Part shown: piece by piece, positions 8,885 through 16,673 of the stretch | Layout: the number at the start of each line of letters is the position of its first letter | Position numbering within the stretch: position 1 is the stretch's first letter | NCBI GenBank assembly: GCA_016125095.1 | Contig: WGMK01000006.1 | Span: 1 to 64,000, forward strand | Direction of reading: 5' to 3' | Source of the DNA: Candidatus Hydrogenedens sp. | GTDB taxonomy: Bacteria > Hydrogenedentota > Hydrogenedentia > Hydrogenedentales > JAEUWI01 | DNA: 64,000 nucleotides | Notes under the pieces: model-generated | The model's input: only the letters and a program-made list of their open reading frames with translations | What the model was told of the DNA's origin: nothing | Databases searched by the model: none | Position numbers and translations under genes: made by a program

Positions 8885-8925
8885 CGTCCCCCTCTGCTCC
8901 AGCCCGCGGCGGCGGGCCCTTCCCG

Positions 8926-8960
8926 AGAGCCTGCGCCGGTTCCCTCCCGGCGCAGGCTCT
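8926..8960 (+). terminator. Strong stem-loop after the DUF417-DsrE gene
   Basis: A perfect 14-bp inverted repeat (AGAGCCTGCGCCGG and its complement) with a 7-base loop starts 41 bases after the stop codon. No T-tract follows, so it may be a Rho-assisted end or a 3-prime stabilising hairpin rather than a classic intrinsic terminator. Confidence 0.6.
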
Positions 8961-9040
8961 GCGCATTGCGGGGATGGCCTTGTTGACAATTCGGGTAGCC
9001 GGACACGACTCCTCTGCTGCAAATGTCTTGGCGCCTCGTT

Positions 9041-9764
9041 CGCCCCTACAGGGCTCGTGCATTGTTTGCGACCTTAGACCCGGGGCTTCGCCCCGGGCTT
9101 TGGTTCGCCGGCCCCGATAGGGCCGCAAAACATGCCGCGCCCAATGCGGCCGATTTACCGATTTCGCGCGAAATACGATCGCGTTGCAGCTTGGACTAGC
9201 GCTATATTCAGTAGTAAAGCACACCCCTCGACGGCATTCCTGCCCTACAGGGGCAGCCGAACCGAAGCCCAGGGCTACGCTGCGGTCACAAGAGCAATTA
9301 GACGGAGCCCTGTAAAGGCGACACCCTCACGCCACAAGTGCTCGCTGCATTTCGGCCCTACAGGGGCCGCAGAACCAAAGCCCAGGGCAACGTCCCGGGA
9401 TCACCAATGCAATTAGACAGAGCCCTGTAAGGGCGACACCCCCACGCCACAAGTGCTCGCTGCATTTCGGCCCTACAGGGGCCGCCGAACCAAAGCCCAG
9501 GGCAACGCCCTGGGTATACGGACGCTAGAAATCAGAGCCCTGTAAGGGCGGCCGAGGCGCTTGCCCATGCCGCAAACCGTATCCCTGCGCCCGGTTCACG
9601 GATTCCCCAAATAATTCGAGCGCATTGCAGTTTGGAATAGCGCCATATTCAGCAGTACAGTACACTCCTCGACGGCGTTCCGGCCCTACAAGGGCCGCCG
9701 AACCAAAGCCCAGGGCAACGCCCTGGGAAATCGGAGGAAGCAAAACAGAGCCCTGTAAGGGCGA
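9041..9764. repeat. Cluster of five REP-like palindromic units, left of the transposase
   Basis: Each unit is about 84 bases: an end like CGCCCCTACAGGGCTC, a variable spacer, a GC-rich hairpin (CCCGGGGC-TTCG-GCCCCGGG or CCCAGGGC-AAC-GCCCTGGG), GGTTCG, and a second end like GGCCCCGATAGGGCC. Units lie at about 9041-9125 (one orientation), then 9241-9321, 9353-9437, 9468-9550 and 9681-9764 (the other). Spacers between units are also repeated (CACGCCACAAGTGCTCGCTG). No gene is convincing between 8885 and 9779. The arrangement matches REP sequences mobilised by a neighbouring RAYT-type transposase. Confidence 0.8.
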
Positions 9765-9779
9765 CCGAGGCACTTTAAC

Positions 9780-10232
9780 ATGCCGCAATCGCTATCCCTG
9801 GTATATGTACATTTAACCTTTAGTACCGCGGGCAGGCAGCGTTGGCTGGATGCGTCGCTCCGACCCGCGCTGTTCACCTTTACCGCCGGAGTCTTTCAAC
9901 GGTTGGAGTCGCCAGCAGAAATCGTCGGGGGACACGACGATCACCTGCATGCGTTGTTCATCTTGTCGCGGAACCATGCCATAAAGAAGGTGGTCCAAGA
10001 CATAAAGACGACAACCTCCCAATGGATGAAACGACAGGGAAATGAATATCGCGACTTCCGCTGGCAGGCCGGTTACGCAAGTTTTTCCGTGAGTGCGTCC
10101 AACTTATCGCAAGTACGTCGATACATTGAGGATCAAGAAACCCACCATCGAAAGCGTTCGTTTCAGGACGAAGTGAGATTGCTCCTCAAGAAACATCGCA
10201 TGGAATACGACGAACAGCATCTGTGGGATTGA
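9780..10232 (+). mobile_element. IS200/REP-associated Y1 transposase (TnpA_REP/RAYT-like)
   Basis: The 150-residue product has the HUH motif HLH at residues 55-57 (GGHDDHLHALF) and the nucleophile Tyr115 in VRRYIEDQE, followed by THHRKRSFQDE and a C-terminal EYDEQHLWD, typical of Y1 transposases related to IS200 and the REP-associated tyrosine transposases. Family members nick and rejoin single-stranded DNA at hairpin sites. The gene is intact and lies between two groups of hairpin repeats whose nearest units end 16 bases before its start and begin 11 bases after its stop, so these are its probable substrates. No tnpB is present. Confidence 0.85.
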
Positions 10233-10242
10233 ATGCGGAGTT

Positions 10243-10859
10243 CGCCCCTACAGGGCTCTGATATCTTATTCACCAAGAACCCGGGGCTTCGCCCCGGGCT
10301 TTGGTTCGCCGGCCCCGATAGGGCCGAAGAGCCTGCCGCGTTTCGCCAATCGCACCGTGCCCCCCAAACCTGGGATTCCCGGAAAAAATCGGCCATCAGT
10401 CGGAATGCGATCTCTGGTAACGATCATGCCGCGCCCTCCCGGGACTTAAGATGGCAAGCCCCGATAGGGCCGAATGGCCAGACACGCTTCGCCAATCGCA
10501 CCGTGGAGCTCTGCATGCAAGTAGGTGACCAATTCGAAGTCCTAACCAGTGAACATGCCACCCCGGATAGGGCCTGCGTTCTATGGGTCGCATTCGCAGG
10601 CCAGGCGATTGGCCGAACGCGAACGGCAGGCCCACACACACCAAGAATGCTCGGTGCATTCCGGCCCTGCAGGGGCCGCCGAACCAAAGCCCAGGGCAGC
10701 GCCCTGGGATCTCGAAAGCAATCAAACTGAGCCCTGTAAGGGCGCCCCCCCACGCCACAAGTGCTCGCTGCATTCCGGCCCTACAGGGGCCGCAGAACCA
10801 AAGCCCAGGGCAGCGCCCTGGGATCTCGAATGCAATCAAACTGAGCCCTGTAAGGGCGC
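10243..10859. repeat. REP-like palindromic units right of the transposase, with degenerate remnants
   Basis: Intact units lie at about 10243-10325 (first orientation), 10661-10745 and 10776-10859 (opposite orientation), with the same ends and central hairpin as the left cluster. Between 10326 and 10660 there is no gene; degraded pieces (CCCCGATAGGGCC near 10460 and CCGGATAGGGCC near 10562) show older copies. The last unit abuts the stop codon of the HD-GYP gene. Confidence 0.8.
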
Positions 10860-10864
10860 CCCCC

Positions 10865-11851
10865 CTACTTCCCGCGCGAGCCCATGAGCCCCACGAAGGC
10901 GCGGAAGAGTTCGGGGTCGAGTTCGTCGGCCATGTGGGCGTGCATGAATTGCAGGCTGTCGAAACTCTGCCGCGCTTCCTTGTACGATCGGCGCGTGGTG
11001 AGGGCGTCGAAGATGTCGACGATGGTGCACATCCGCGCCCACCGCGAAATCTCATCGCCCTTGAGCCCGTCGGGATAGCCCTTGCCGTTCAGCTTCTCGT
11101 GGTGGTGGCGGGTCACGTCGAGCACCACCGGGTCCGTTACCCCCTGCTCTATCAGCAGGTCGTAGCCATACACGGGGTGCAGCCGCATCAGCTCCCATTG
11201 CTCGTCCGACAGGCTGCCCGGGCTGTTCACCACGTCCAGCGGCAGACGGCTCTTGCCCAGGTCGTGCAGCAGCGCCCCCTGGCCGAAGGTCTGCACTTCT
11301 TCCTGCGTGTGCCCCACATGCTGCGCCAGCGCCACGCAATAGGTAAACACGTTCACGCTGTGCGTGTAGGTGTAATAATCGTACGAACACACCTTCATCA
11401 GGTGCTCGAAGGATTTCCCTTCCTCGAAAATAAACTGAATCATGTGCGGCACCAGTTCGGCGCTGCGCTCTATCAACTGCCCGCTCCGCGGCTCGAGCAT
11501 CACGTCGCGCACCAGCCCCTGCGCCGATTCATACATCAGCGTCGACCGGTGCTCCACCGGAATCGTATCGTCGGTGAGGATATCGCCCATGTGGTGTTCC
11601 ACATAGGCGCGCAGGTTCGCCCGGTCCGAGGCGGGCACCCAAAGCTCGGCCAGCCCCTGGCGCTTCAACCGATCCAGCGCCTCCTCCGTAAACGGAAGGT
11701 TCGCCCCGCGGTACAGCACCGGCTTCTCCAAACCGCGCGGCAGCAGGTGCAATTCGAAGTCTGCCAGTTCGTCGATGCGGAGCATCTTGACCGGGATGGC
11801 AATAAAGCCGTTCGCTTCCGTAAGCGCGGTGAAAGGGGTGGTGTTCATCAT
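10865..11851 (-). CDS. HD-GYP domain protein (probable c-di-GMP phosphodiesterase)
   Basis: The C-terminal half carries the metal-binding HD in LLHDLGK (residues 194-200) and the HD-GYP extension HHHEKLNGKGYPDGL (about 249-263), the hallmarks of c-di-GMP phosphodiesterases. The N-terminal 140 residues form an uncharacterised domain without membrane segments (FIAIPVKMLRIDEL, then LWVPASDR), similar in style to the leaders of other soluble HD-GYP proteins. Expected role: lowering c-di-GMP and so affecting motility or matrix production; the window also encodes MshEN domains, a known c-di-GMP-binding family, so a shared signal is possible. A good promoter ends only five bases before the start codon, so the mRNA may be leaderless. 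Confidence 0.88.
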   Translation of the reverse strand: MMNTTPFTALTEANGFIAIPVKMLRIDELADFELHLLPRGLEKPVLYRGANLPFTEEALDRLKRQGLAELWVPASDRANLRAYVEHHMGDILTDDTIPVEHRSTLMYESAQGLVRDVMLEPRSGQLIERSAELVPHMIQFIFEEGKSFEHLMKVCSYDYYTYTHSVNVFTYCVALAQHVGHTQEEVQTFGQGALLHDLGKSRLPLDVVNSPGSLSDEQWELMRLHPVYGYDLLIEQGVTDPVVLDVTRHHHEKLNGKGYPDGLKGDEISRWARMCTIVDIFDALTTRRSYKEARQSFDSLQFMHAHMADELDPELFRAFVGLMGSRGK

Positions 11852-11856
11852 CGAAT

Positions 11857-11885
11857 CTTATACAGTCTCAGGGCAGCATAGCCAA
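11857..11885 (-). promoter_or_regulatory. Promoter of the HD-GYP gene
   Basis: On the minus strand TTGGCT (11880-11885), a 17-base spacer, and TATAAG (11857-11862) form a sigma-70-like promoter. The -10 box ends five bases before the ATG, putting the expected transcript start at or next to the A of the start codon. No ribosome binding site is possible in such a leader. Confidence 0.5.
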
Positions 11886-11902
11886 CAGGTCTTGTGGAAA
11901 AT

Positions 11903-12421
11903 TCAGCCCTTGGCCAGGCCCTTCGCCGAGGCGAGGTCGCCGAAGAACTCGATGGGCCGCTCGATGAACAGGCCCTGTCCCTCGCAATAGCGGCGGCCGT
12001 CCCCGGCGTCGAGTATCCGCCCAATGGTGCTCACCTTGGTGTCTTCCACCGCATCCACCCACGCCTCTACCTGCACGATGCGCTCGAGCGGCAGGCTGCG
12101 CAGGAAATTGATGGTGATGCTCGCCGCGACCACCGGATGCCCCGACACCCACGCGGCGAAGCCCATGGCCTCGTCGAGCACGGCCGCCATGCTGCCGCCA
12201 TGCGCGTGGTTGGCCGGGCCCTCGGCCCCGTAGCCCACCCACAGCTTCGCGCAGAGCGCCCGATCAGAATCGCGCTGGTAGTAGTAAATCCGGATGGCGT
12301 CGCTCTCGGTATCGCCCGAGACGAACGAGCGGCCGTTGCCGAATTTGCGCGGAATGGGCAGCGGCGTCCAGCCCGGCTCGGGGCCGAATCCGGCCGGCGG
12401 GGGCCAAGAGGTATCGGACAT
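11903..12421 (-). CDS. Hotdog-fold (PaaI-like) thioesterase
   Basis: The stretch GPANHAHGGSMAAVLDEAMGF (NHAHGG, then Asp-Glu on the hotdog helix) is the signature of PaaI/YbgC-type acyl-CoA thioesterases. The ATG at 12421 with AGGAG nine bases upstream gives 172 residues, usual for the family; the longer open frame to 12550 runs into the divergent gene and has no family sequence. It is probably cytosolic and hydrolyses an acyl-CoA. It is divergent from the AtuA-type gene across 112 bases, which may place both in acyl-CoA breakdown, although there is no direct proof. Confidence 0.75.
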   Translation of the reverse strand: MSDTSWPPPAGFGPEPGWTPLPIPRKFGNGRSFVSGDTESDAIRIYYYQRDSDRALCAKLWVGYGAEGPANHAHGGSMAAVLDEAMGFAAWVSGHPVVAASITINFLRSLPLERIVQVEAWVDAVEDTKVSTIGRILDAGDGRRYCEGQGLFIERPIEFFGDLASAKGLAKG

Positions 12422-12533
12422 CGGAAGGGTCTCCTGGAAGGCGCCCGGGAAGCGGAAGCGGGGCGCGCTTCCGTTGGACGCTCCCCGTATTATACGATCC
12501 CCGCTTGACCTGCGGCATCCCCGGGGAGCGGAC

Positions 12534-13880
12534 ATGATTACGATTGGCAATGCACAAGGATTCTGGGGCGACAGCCCCGATGCGCCGGCGCGGCTCGTGG
12601 AGCAATACCCTGCGCTGGATTACCTCACGCTGGACTATCTGGCGGAGGTGTCGCTCAGCATCATGGCGCTCCAGCGCTCGCGCGATCCGCAGGCCGGCTA
12701 CGCGCGCGACTTCATCGGCGTGGTCAAAAGCCTCGTGCCGCAGTGGCAGGCCGGCGCGAAGGTACGCATCGTGTGCAACGCCGGGGGGCTGAACCCCGCC
12801 GCCTGCGCCGCCGCCGTGCGCGCCGCCCTGGCCGAGGCCGGGCTGCCGGACAAGAGCGTGGCGCTCATATCCGGCGACGACGTGCTGCCGCTGCTGCAGG
12901 CCGACCCGACGAATGGCGACTACCGCAATTGGGAATCGGGCGAGCCGCTGGAAACCGTGGCCGACCGGCTGAACACGGCGAACGCCTACATCGGCGCGGA
13001 GCACGTGGCCGAGGCGCTGGCGCTGGGCGCGGACATCGTGGTGACCGGCCGCGTGGCGGACCCCAGCCTCACGCTGGGCATCGGCATGCACGAATTCGGC
13101 TGGAGCGCCACGGACTACAACCTGCTGGCGGCCGGCACCGTGGCGGGGCACCTGCTCGAATGCGGCACGCAGGTCTGCGGCGGCATCTCCACCGACTGGC
13201 TCGAACTGCCCGATCCCGACGACATCGGCTTTCCGATTGTGGAACTCGAGGCCGACGGCAGCATCGTCGTCACCAAGCCCCAGGGCACCGGCGGCGCGGT
13301 GACCGAAGCGACGGTGAAGGAGCAGCTGCTCTATGAAATCGGCGACCCCGTGAATTACCTCAGCCCCGATTGCCGGGTGGATTTCACCGCGCTGCGCGTG
13401 GCGGAAGAAAGCCCGAACCGCGTGCGCGTGGACCAGGCCCGCGGCAGCGAACCCACCGATACCTACAAGGTAAGCGCCACCTACCGCGACGGCTTCTGGG
13501 CGCAGGGCCTGCTCACCATCGCCGGTCGCGACGCCATCCGAAAGGCGAAGCTGACGGGCGAGATCATCTTGAAGAAGCTCGAGCGCGCGGGCTATGTGTA
13601 CGACCGCAGCAACATCGAATGCCTCGGCGCGGGCGCGGTGGCCCCCGGCGTGCTCCCCGTGCCCGAGCTGTTCGAGACCGTCCTCCGCCTCAGCGTGGCC
13701 GACCAGCGCAAGGAAGCCGTCGACCGGTTTGCGCGGGAGATTGCGCCGATGGTCACCAGCGGCGCCCAAGGCACCACCGGCTACGCGGCAGGACGCCCCA
13801 AGCCCTCCCCCGTTTTCGCCTATTGGCCCTGCCTCATCAAAAAAGACCGCGTGAACGTGACGGTCGCACTGACGGAGTAG
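12534..13880 (+). CDS. Acyclic terpene utilisation AtuA/DUF1446 family protein
   Basis: The 448-residue product begins MITIGNAQGFWGDSP, and has CNAGGLNPAACAAAVRAAL, DIVVTGRVADPSLTLG and GGISTDWLELPDPD, all characteristic of DUF1446/AtuA. AtuA is required for acyclic terpene growth in Pseudomonas but its reaction is not established, and many homologues are in other acyl-CoA pathways. GGGGAG lies seven bases upstream of the ATG. No other atu or liu gene is nearby; the divergent thioesterase is the only possible partner. Signatures are intact and there is no sign of truncation. Confidence 0.85.
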   Translation: MITIGNAQGFWGDSPDAPARLVEQYPALDYLTLDYLAEVSLSIMALQRSRDPQAGYARDFIGVVKSLVPQWQAGAKVRIVCNAGGLNPAACAAAVRAALAEAGLPDKSVALISGDDVLPLLQADPTNGDYRNWESGEPLETVADRLNTANAYIGAEHVAEALALGADIVVTGRVADPSLTLGIGMHEFGWSATDYNLLAAGTVAGHLLECGTQVCGGISTDWLELPDPDDIGFPIVELEADGSIVVTKPQGTGGAVTEATVKEQLLYEIGDPVNYLSPDCRVDFTALRVAEESPNRVRVDQARGSEPTDTYKVSATYRDGFWAQGLLTIAGRDAIRKAKLTGEIILKKLERAGYVYDRSNIECLGAGAVAPGVLPVPELFETVLRLSVADQRKEAVDRFAREIAPMVTSGAQGTTGYAAGRPKPSPVFAYWPCLIKKDRVNVTVALTE

Positions 13881-14265
13881 GGCGCGAGAAGCGCTTAGGA
13901 GTGCGCAAGACTTGCTTGCGCTTTGACGGAGGGAGCTTGCTCCCGGCATCGTCATGCACGCTTGAAGCCGTCAGCAAAGCGCCGGAAGCAAGCTTCCTTC
14001 GCGAAAGCGGCAGCAAGCCTGCCGCACCCCAAAGCGGCTGCGCCGCGAAGACACGCCCAAGAGCGCCACCGTATTCTCATCTTCGTCGGGCGCGCGAAGC
14101 GCTTAGGAGTGCGCAAGACTTGCTTGCGCTTTGACGGAGGGAGCTTGCTCCCGGCATCGTCATGCACGCTTGAAGCCGTCAGCAAAGCGCCGGAAGCAAG
14201 CTTCCTTCGCGAAAGCGGCAGCAAGCCTGCCGCACTCCAAAGCGGCTGCGCCGCGAAGACATGCC
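13880..14265. repeat. Near-identical direct repeats of about 178 bases, offset 208
   Basis: Bases 13880-14057 recur at 14088-14265 with only about four differences, separated by 30 unique bases. Each copy is packed with small palindromes (GGGAGCTTGCTCCC, GGAAGCAAGCTTCC, GCGGCAGCAAGCCTGCCGC), so the transcript would fold into several hairpins. No coding sequence is supported in either strand. The high identity implies a recent duplication, and the palindrome-rich style suggests a non-autonomous mobile element. Confidence 0.8.
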
Positions 14266-14410
14266 AAGGCAAGCCACAGCGCTCTCAACCACGGCAGTGG
14301 TTGAATTATCGTAGCCCCGTGGTTGCTCCGCGTCTTCGCGGAGCTACCCGGGGAAAAACGAGACCCAGCGAACCGCGGCAGCGGTTCCTGAAACCTTTTC
14401 CCTTGTTGTG
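14266..14410. other. Gene-free hairpin-rich stretch after the dcw operon
   Basis: No gene is seen. Three further inverted repeats are present: CAACCACGGCAGTGGTTG near 14287, GCTCCGCGTCTTCGCGGAGC near 14325, and GAACCGCGGCAGCGGTTCC near 14371. Together with the direct repeats they form 560 bases of structured non-coding DNA between murG and the AtuA gene. Confidence 0.6.
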
Positions 14411-14435
14411 GCGGGGGCTCCTCGGCCACCCCCGC
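14411..14435 (-). terminator. Hairpin just after murG
   Basis: GCGGGGG (14411-14417) and CCCCCGC (14429-14435) can pair with an 11-base loop, starting seven bases after the murG stop on the minus strand. No clear T-run follows. It is a probable end of the dcw transcript. Confidence 0.45.
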
Positions 14436-14442
14436 TCTCCTC

Positions 14443-15543
14443 CTACCGGCCGCCCTCGAATACGTGGCTGAGCATGGCCTCGACAATCGCCTCGGCGGCG
14501 TTGGGATAGGACAAGGTACGCGCGGCGTCGCCCATGCGGGCCCGGCGCTCCGGGTCGCGCAACAGCCCGCGCAGTTCCTCAGCCAGGCGCGCGCCGGTAC
14601 ATTCGGCATCGGGCAGCAGCACCGCGGCCCCCGCCTCGACAAAGGCCTCGGCGTTCCGCGTTTGGTGGTCGTCGGTCGCAAAGGGAAACGGCACCAACAC
14701 GGACGGCTTGCCCAGCGCGGCAATCTCGGCCGTGCTCGACGCCCCGGCGCGGCTGAGGATGACATCCGCCGCCGAGGCCGCCACCGCCATGTCGTCGATA
14801 AATTCATATACGCGCACCGTGGCCTGCGACTTCGACGCGGCGGCATAGGCCGCTTCCACGTTGCCGCGTCCGGTCATCCAGATGAACTGCGCGTCGCGCT
14901 CGCCGAAGCCCTGCACCACCTCGGCCACCGCCTGGTTGATGCTCTTCGCGCCTTGGCTGCCGCCAACCACCAGCACCACGGGCACGCCCTCGGCCAGCTC
15001 GAATCGCTTGCGCGCCTCCGCGGGCGACGGCGGGGTTAGAAAGGCCGCGCGCACCGGATTGCCCACCACCATCGCGCGCTCGGCGGGATAGCTGCCGATG
15101 CTGTCGGGAAAGCTGAGAAACACGCGCGCGGCCTTGGGGGCCATCAGGCCGTTCGCCTTGCCGAGGCGCTTGTTCTGTTCATGGAGCATGACCGGCACGC
15201 CGAGCTCCTGGGCCGCGAGCATGGCGGGCAGGGACACGTAGCCCCCCACGCCGAACACGATTTGCGGCTGGAACGAACGGATGGAGCGCAGAGCCACCAG
15301 CGTGCCGACAGCCATTTTAAGCGCGACCCACGCCTGGCGCGGTCCGCGTTTGCGGGGCCAGCCCGCGGACGGCACGGCGCGAAACGGCACGCCCAGCGAC
15401 TTCGCCACGCGCTCCTCGATGGCGCCGCGCTTGCCCGCCCATTGCAGCAGCAGCTGCGGGTCGCGGCGGCGGAGTTCTTCGATGACGGCAGACGCCGGGG
15501 AGGTGTGGCCGCCCGTGCCGCCGCCGGTGATCAATATCCTCAT
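14443..15543 (-). CDS. murG: UDP-GlcNAc:lipid I N-acetylglucosaminyltransferase MurG
   Basis: MurG adds GlcNAc to lipid I on the inner face of the membrane to give lipid II. The 366-residue product starts MRILITGGGTGGHTSPA, the N-terminal glycine-rich loop of MurG; VVGGSQGAKSIN and the C-terminal LSRAGASSTAEIAALGKPSVLVPFP with the DDHQTRNAEAF loop form the UDP-GlcNAc site. The ATG at 15543 overlaps the ftsW stop by ATGA. A larger open frame in the same phase runs back through ftsW antiphase sequence and is not the gene. It is the last gene of the dcw operon here; murC, murB, ftsQ, ftsA and ftsZ do not follow. Confidence 0.95.
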   Translation of the reverse strand: MRILITGGGTGGHTSPASAVIEELRRRDPQLLLQWAGKRGAIEERVAKSLGVPFRAVPSAGWPRKRGPRQAWVALKMAVGTLVALRSIRSFQPQIVFGVGGYVSLPAMLAAQELGVPVMLHEQNKRLGKANGLMAPKAARVFLSFPDSIGSYPAERAMVVGNPVRAAFLTPPSPAEARKRFELAEGVPVVLVVGGSQGAKSINQAVAEVVQGFGERDAQFIWMTGRGNVEAAYAAASKSQATVRVYEFIDDMAVAASAADVILSRAGASSTAEIAALGKPSVLVPFPFATDDHQTRNAEAFVEAGAAVLLPDAECTGARLAEELRGLLRDPERRARMGDAARTLSYPNAAEAIVEAMLSHVFEGGR

Positions 15544-16670
15544 GCCGCAGGCACCGCCGATGCGCCCGCCACCAGGCGGCGCTCGGAATCCGCCGCGGGC
15601 GCCTGCATGCCGATATTGCCCAGCACGCCCGTCATGCCCATCATCACGATGAGCGCCGTGCCGCCGTAGCTGATGAACGGCATGGGCAGGCCCTTCGTGG
15701 GCAGCAGCCCCGTGGTGACCCCCATGATGAACACCGTCTGCACGCCGATGGCGAAGGCAATGCCGGTGGCCAGCAGCCCGCCGAAGCGGTCGCGCGCGTT
15801 CGAGGCGATGCGGAAGGCCATGTAGAAGAACAGCGCATAGACGGCGACCGTGGCGAAGGTACCCGCGAGGCCGTATTCTTCGCCGATGACCGCGAAGATG
15901 AAGTCGGTGTGCGCGGCGGGCAGGTAGCCCAGCTTTTGCTCGCCCGCGCCCGGCCCGCGACCGAGCACGCCGCCCTGCGCGAAGGCGCTGAAGCTCTGGA
16001 TCAGGTGCCAGCCTGCCGTCTCGCGGTTGCCGTAGGGATCGACGAAGGCGAGCATGCGCGCCATGCGGTGCGGCGCGAGCGCCACCGCCACGCTGCCCAG
16101 CGCGATGGCTGGCGCGACCGTGGCCACCAAATGCTGCCAGCGCGCCCCCGCCACGAAGAGCATGATGAACGCCGTGGACAACATGACCACCGGCACGCCG
16201 AGGTCGCGTTCGAGCAGCACAAGCGCCACGAAGATACCCGCGATGATGATGGGCGGCGCGTAGCCCCGGAAGAAGCTGCGGATGAGCGCACCGTTGTCGG
16301 TAAGCTTGACCGCCAGCAGCACGATGAGTGCGAACTTGGCGACTTCCGAGGGCTGGAAGCCGAAGCCCATGACGCGCAGCCAGCGCTGGCCGCCATCCAC
16401 CCGCGTTCCCACGCCGGGGATCAGCACGATGATCAACAGCGCGAACGCGCCCAGCACCAGCAGCCGGAACACGAGCGGATCCTTGAAGCGGCGGTAGTCG
16501 AAACGCAGCCCCGCGTACATCGTGCAAAATCCGAGCACGATATAGACGAGATTGCGCAGCCCCACGGTCTCGAATTCGGGATTCAGGTAGCTGGCGCTAT
16601 AGACCATGAGACCGCCAAAGGCGACCAGCGCCGACGCCGCCACCAGCAGCACGTTCACTTCACGCACCAT
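15540..16670 (-). CDS. ftsW: Lipid II polymerase FtsW, SEDS family
   Basis: A polytopic membrane protein of 376 residues with SEDS signatures: RWLRVMGFGFQPSEVAKFALI, LLERDLGVPVVML, and GLLPTKGLPMPFISYGGTALI near the C terminus. FtsW polymerises glycan strands at the septum together with the class B PBP, encoded upstream as ftsI. The conserved Asp after GERD-type motifs (ERDLG) is present. It lies three bases downstream of murD and overlaps murG by ATGA. FtsW rather than RodA is inferred from the dcw context. Confidence 0.93.
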   Translation of the reverse strand: MVREVNVLLVAASALVAFGGLMVYSASYLNPEFETVGLRNLVYIVLGFCTMYAGLRFDYRRFKDPLVFRLLVLGAFALLIIVLIPGVGTRVDGGQRWLRVMGFGFQPSEVAKFALIVLLAVKLTDNGALIRSFFRGYAPPIIIAGIFVALVLLERDLGVPVVMLSTAFIMLFVAGARWQHLVATVAPAIALGSVAVALAPHRMARMLAFVDPYGNRETAGWHLIQSFSAFAQGGVLGRGPGAGEQKLGYLPAAHTDFIFAVIGEEYGLAGTFATVAVYALFFYMAFRIASNARDRFGGLLATGIAFAIGVQTVFIMGVTTGLLPTKGLPMPFISYGGTALIVMMGMTGVLGNIGMQAPAADSERRLVAGASAVPAA

Positions 16671-16673
16671 GAT

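Noticed and set aside
9241..9764. Possible CRISPR array in the repeat field
   Set aside because: Units are long, palindromic, imperfect and in both orientations, the spacers themselves repeat, and no cas gene is present.
14443..16527. Single 694-residue protein from ftsW region through murG
   Set aside because: The N-terminal 330 codons are an Arg/Gly-rich out-of-phase reading of ftsW; MurG begins at its own ATG at 15543.
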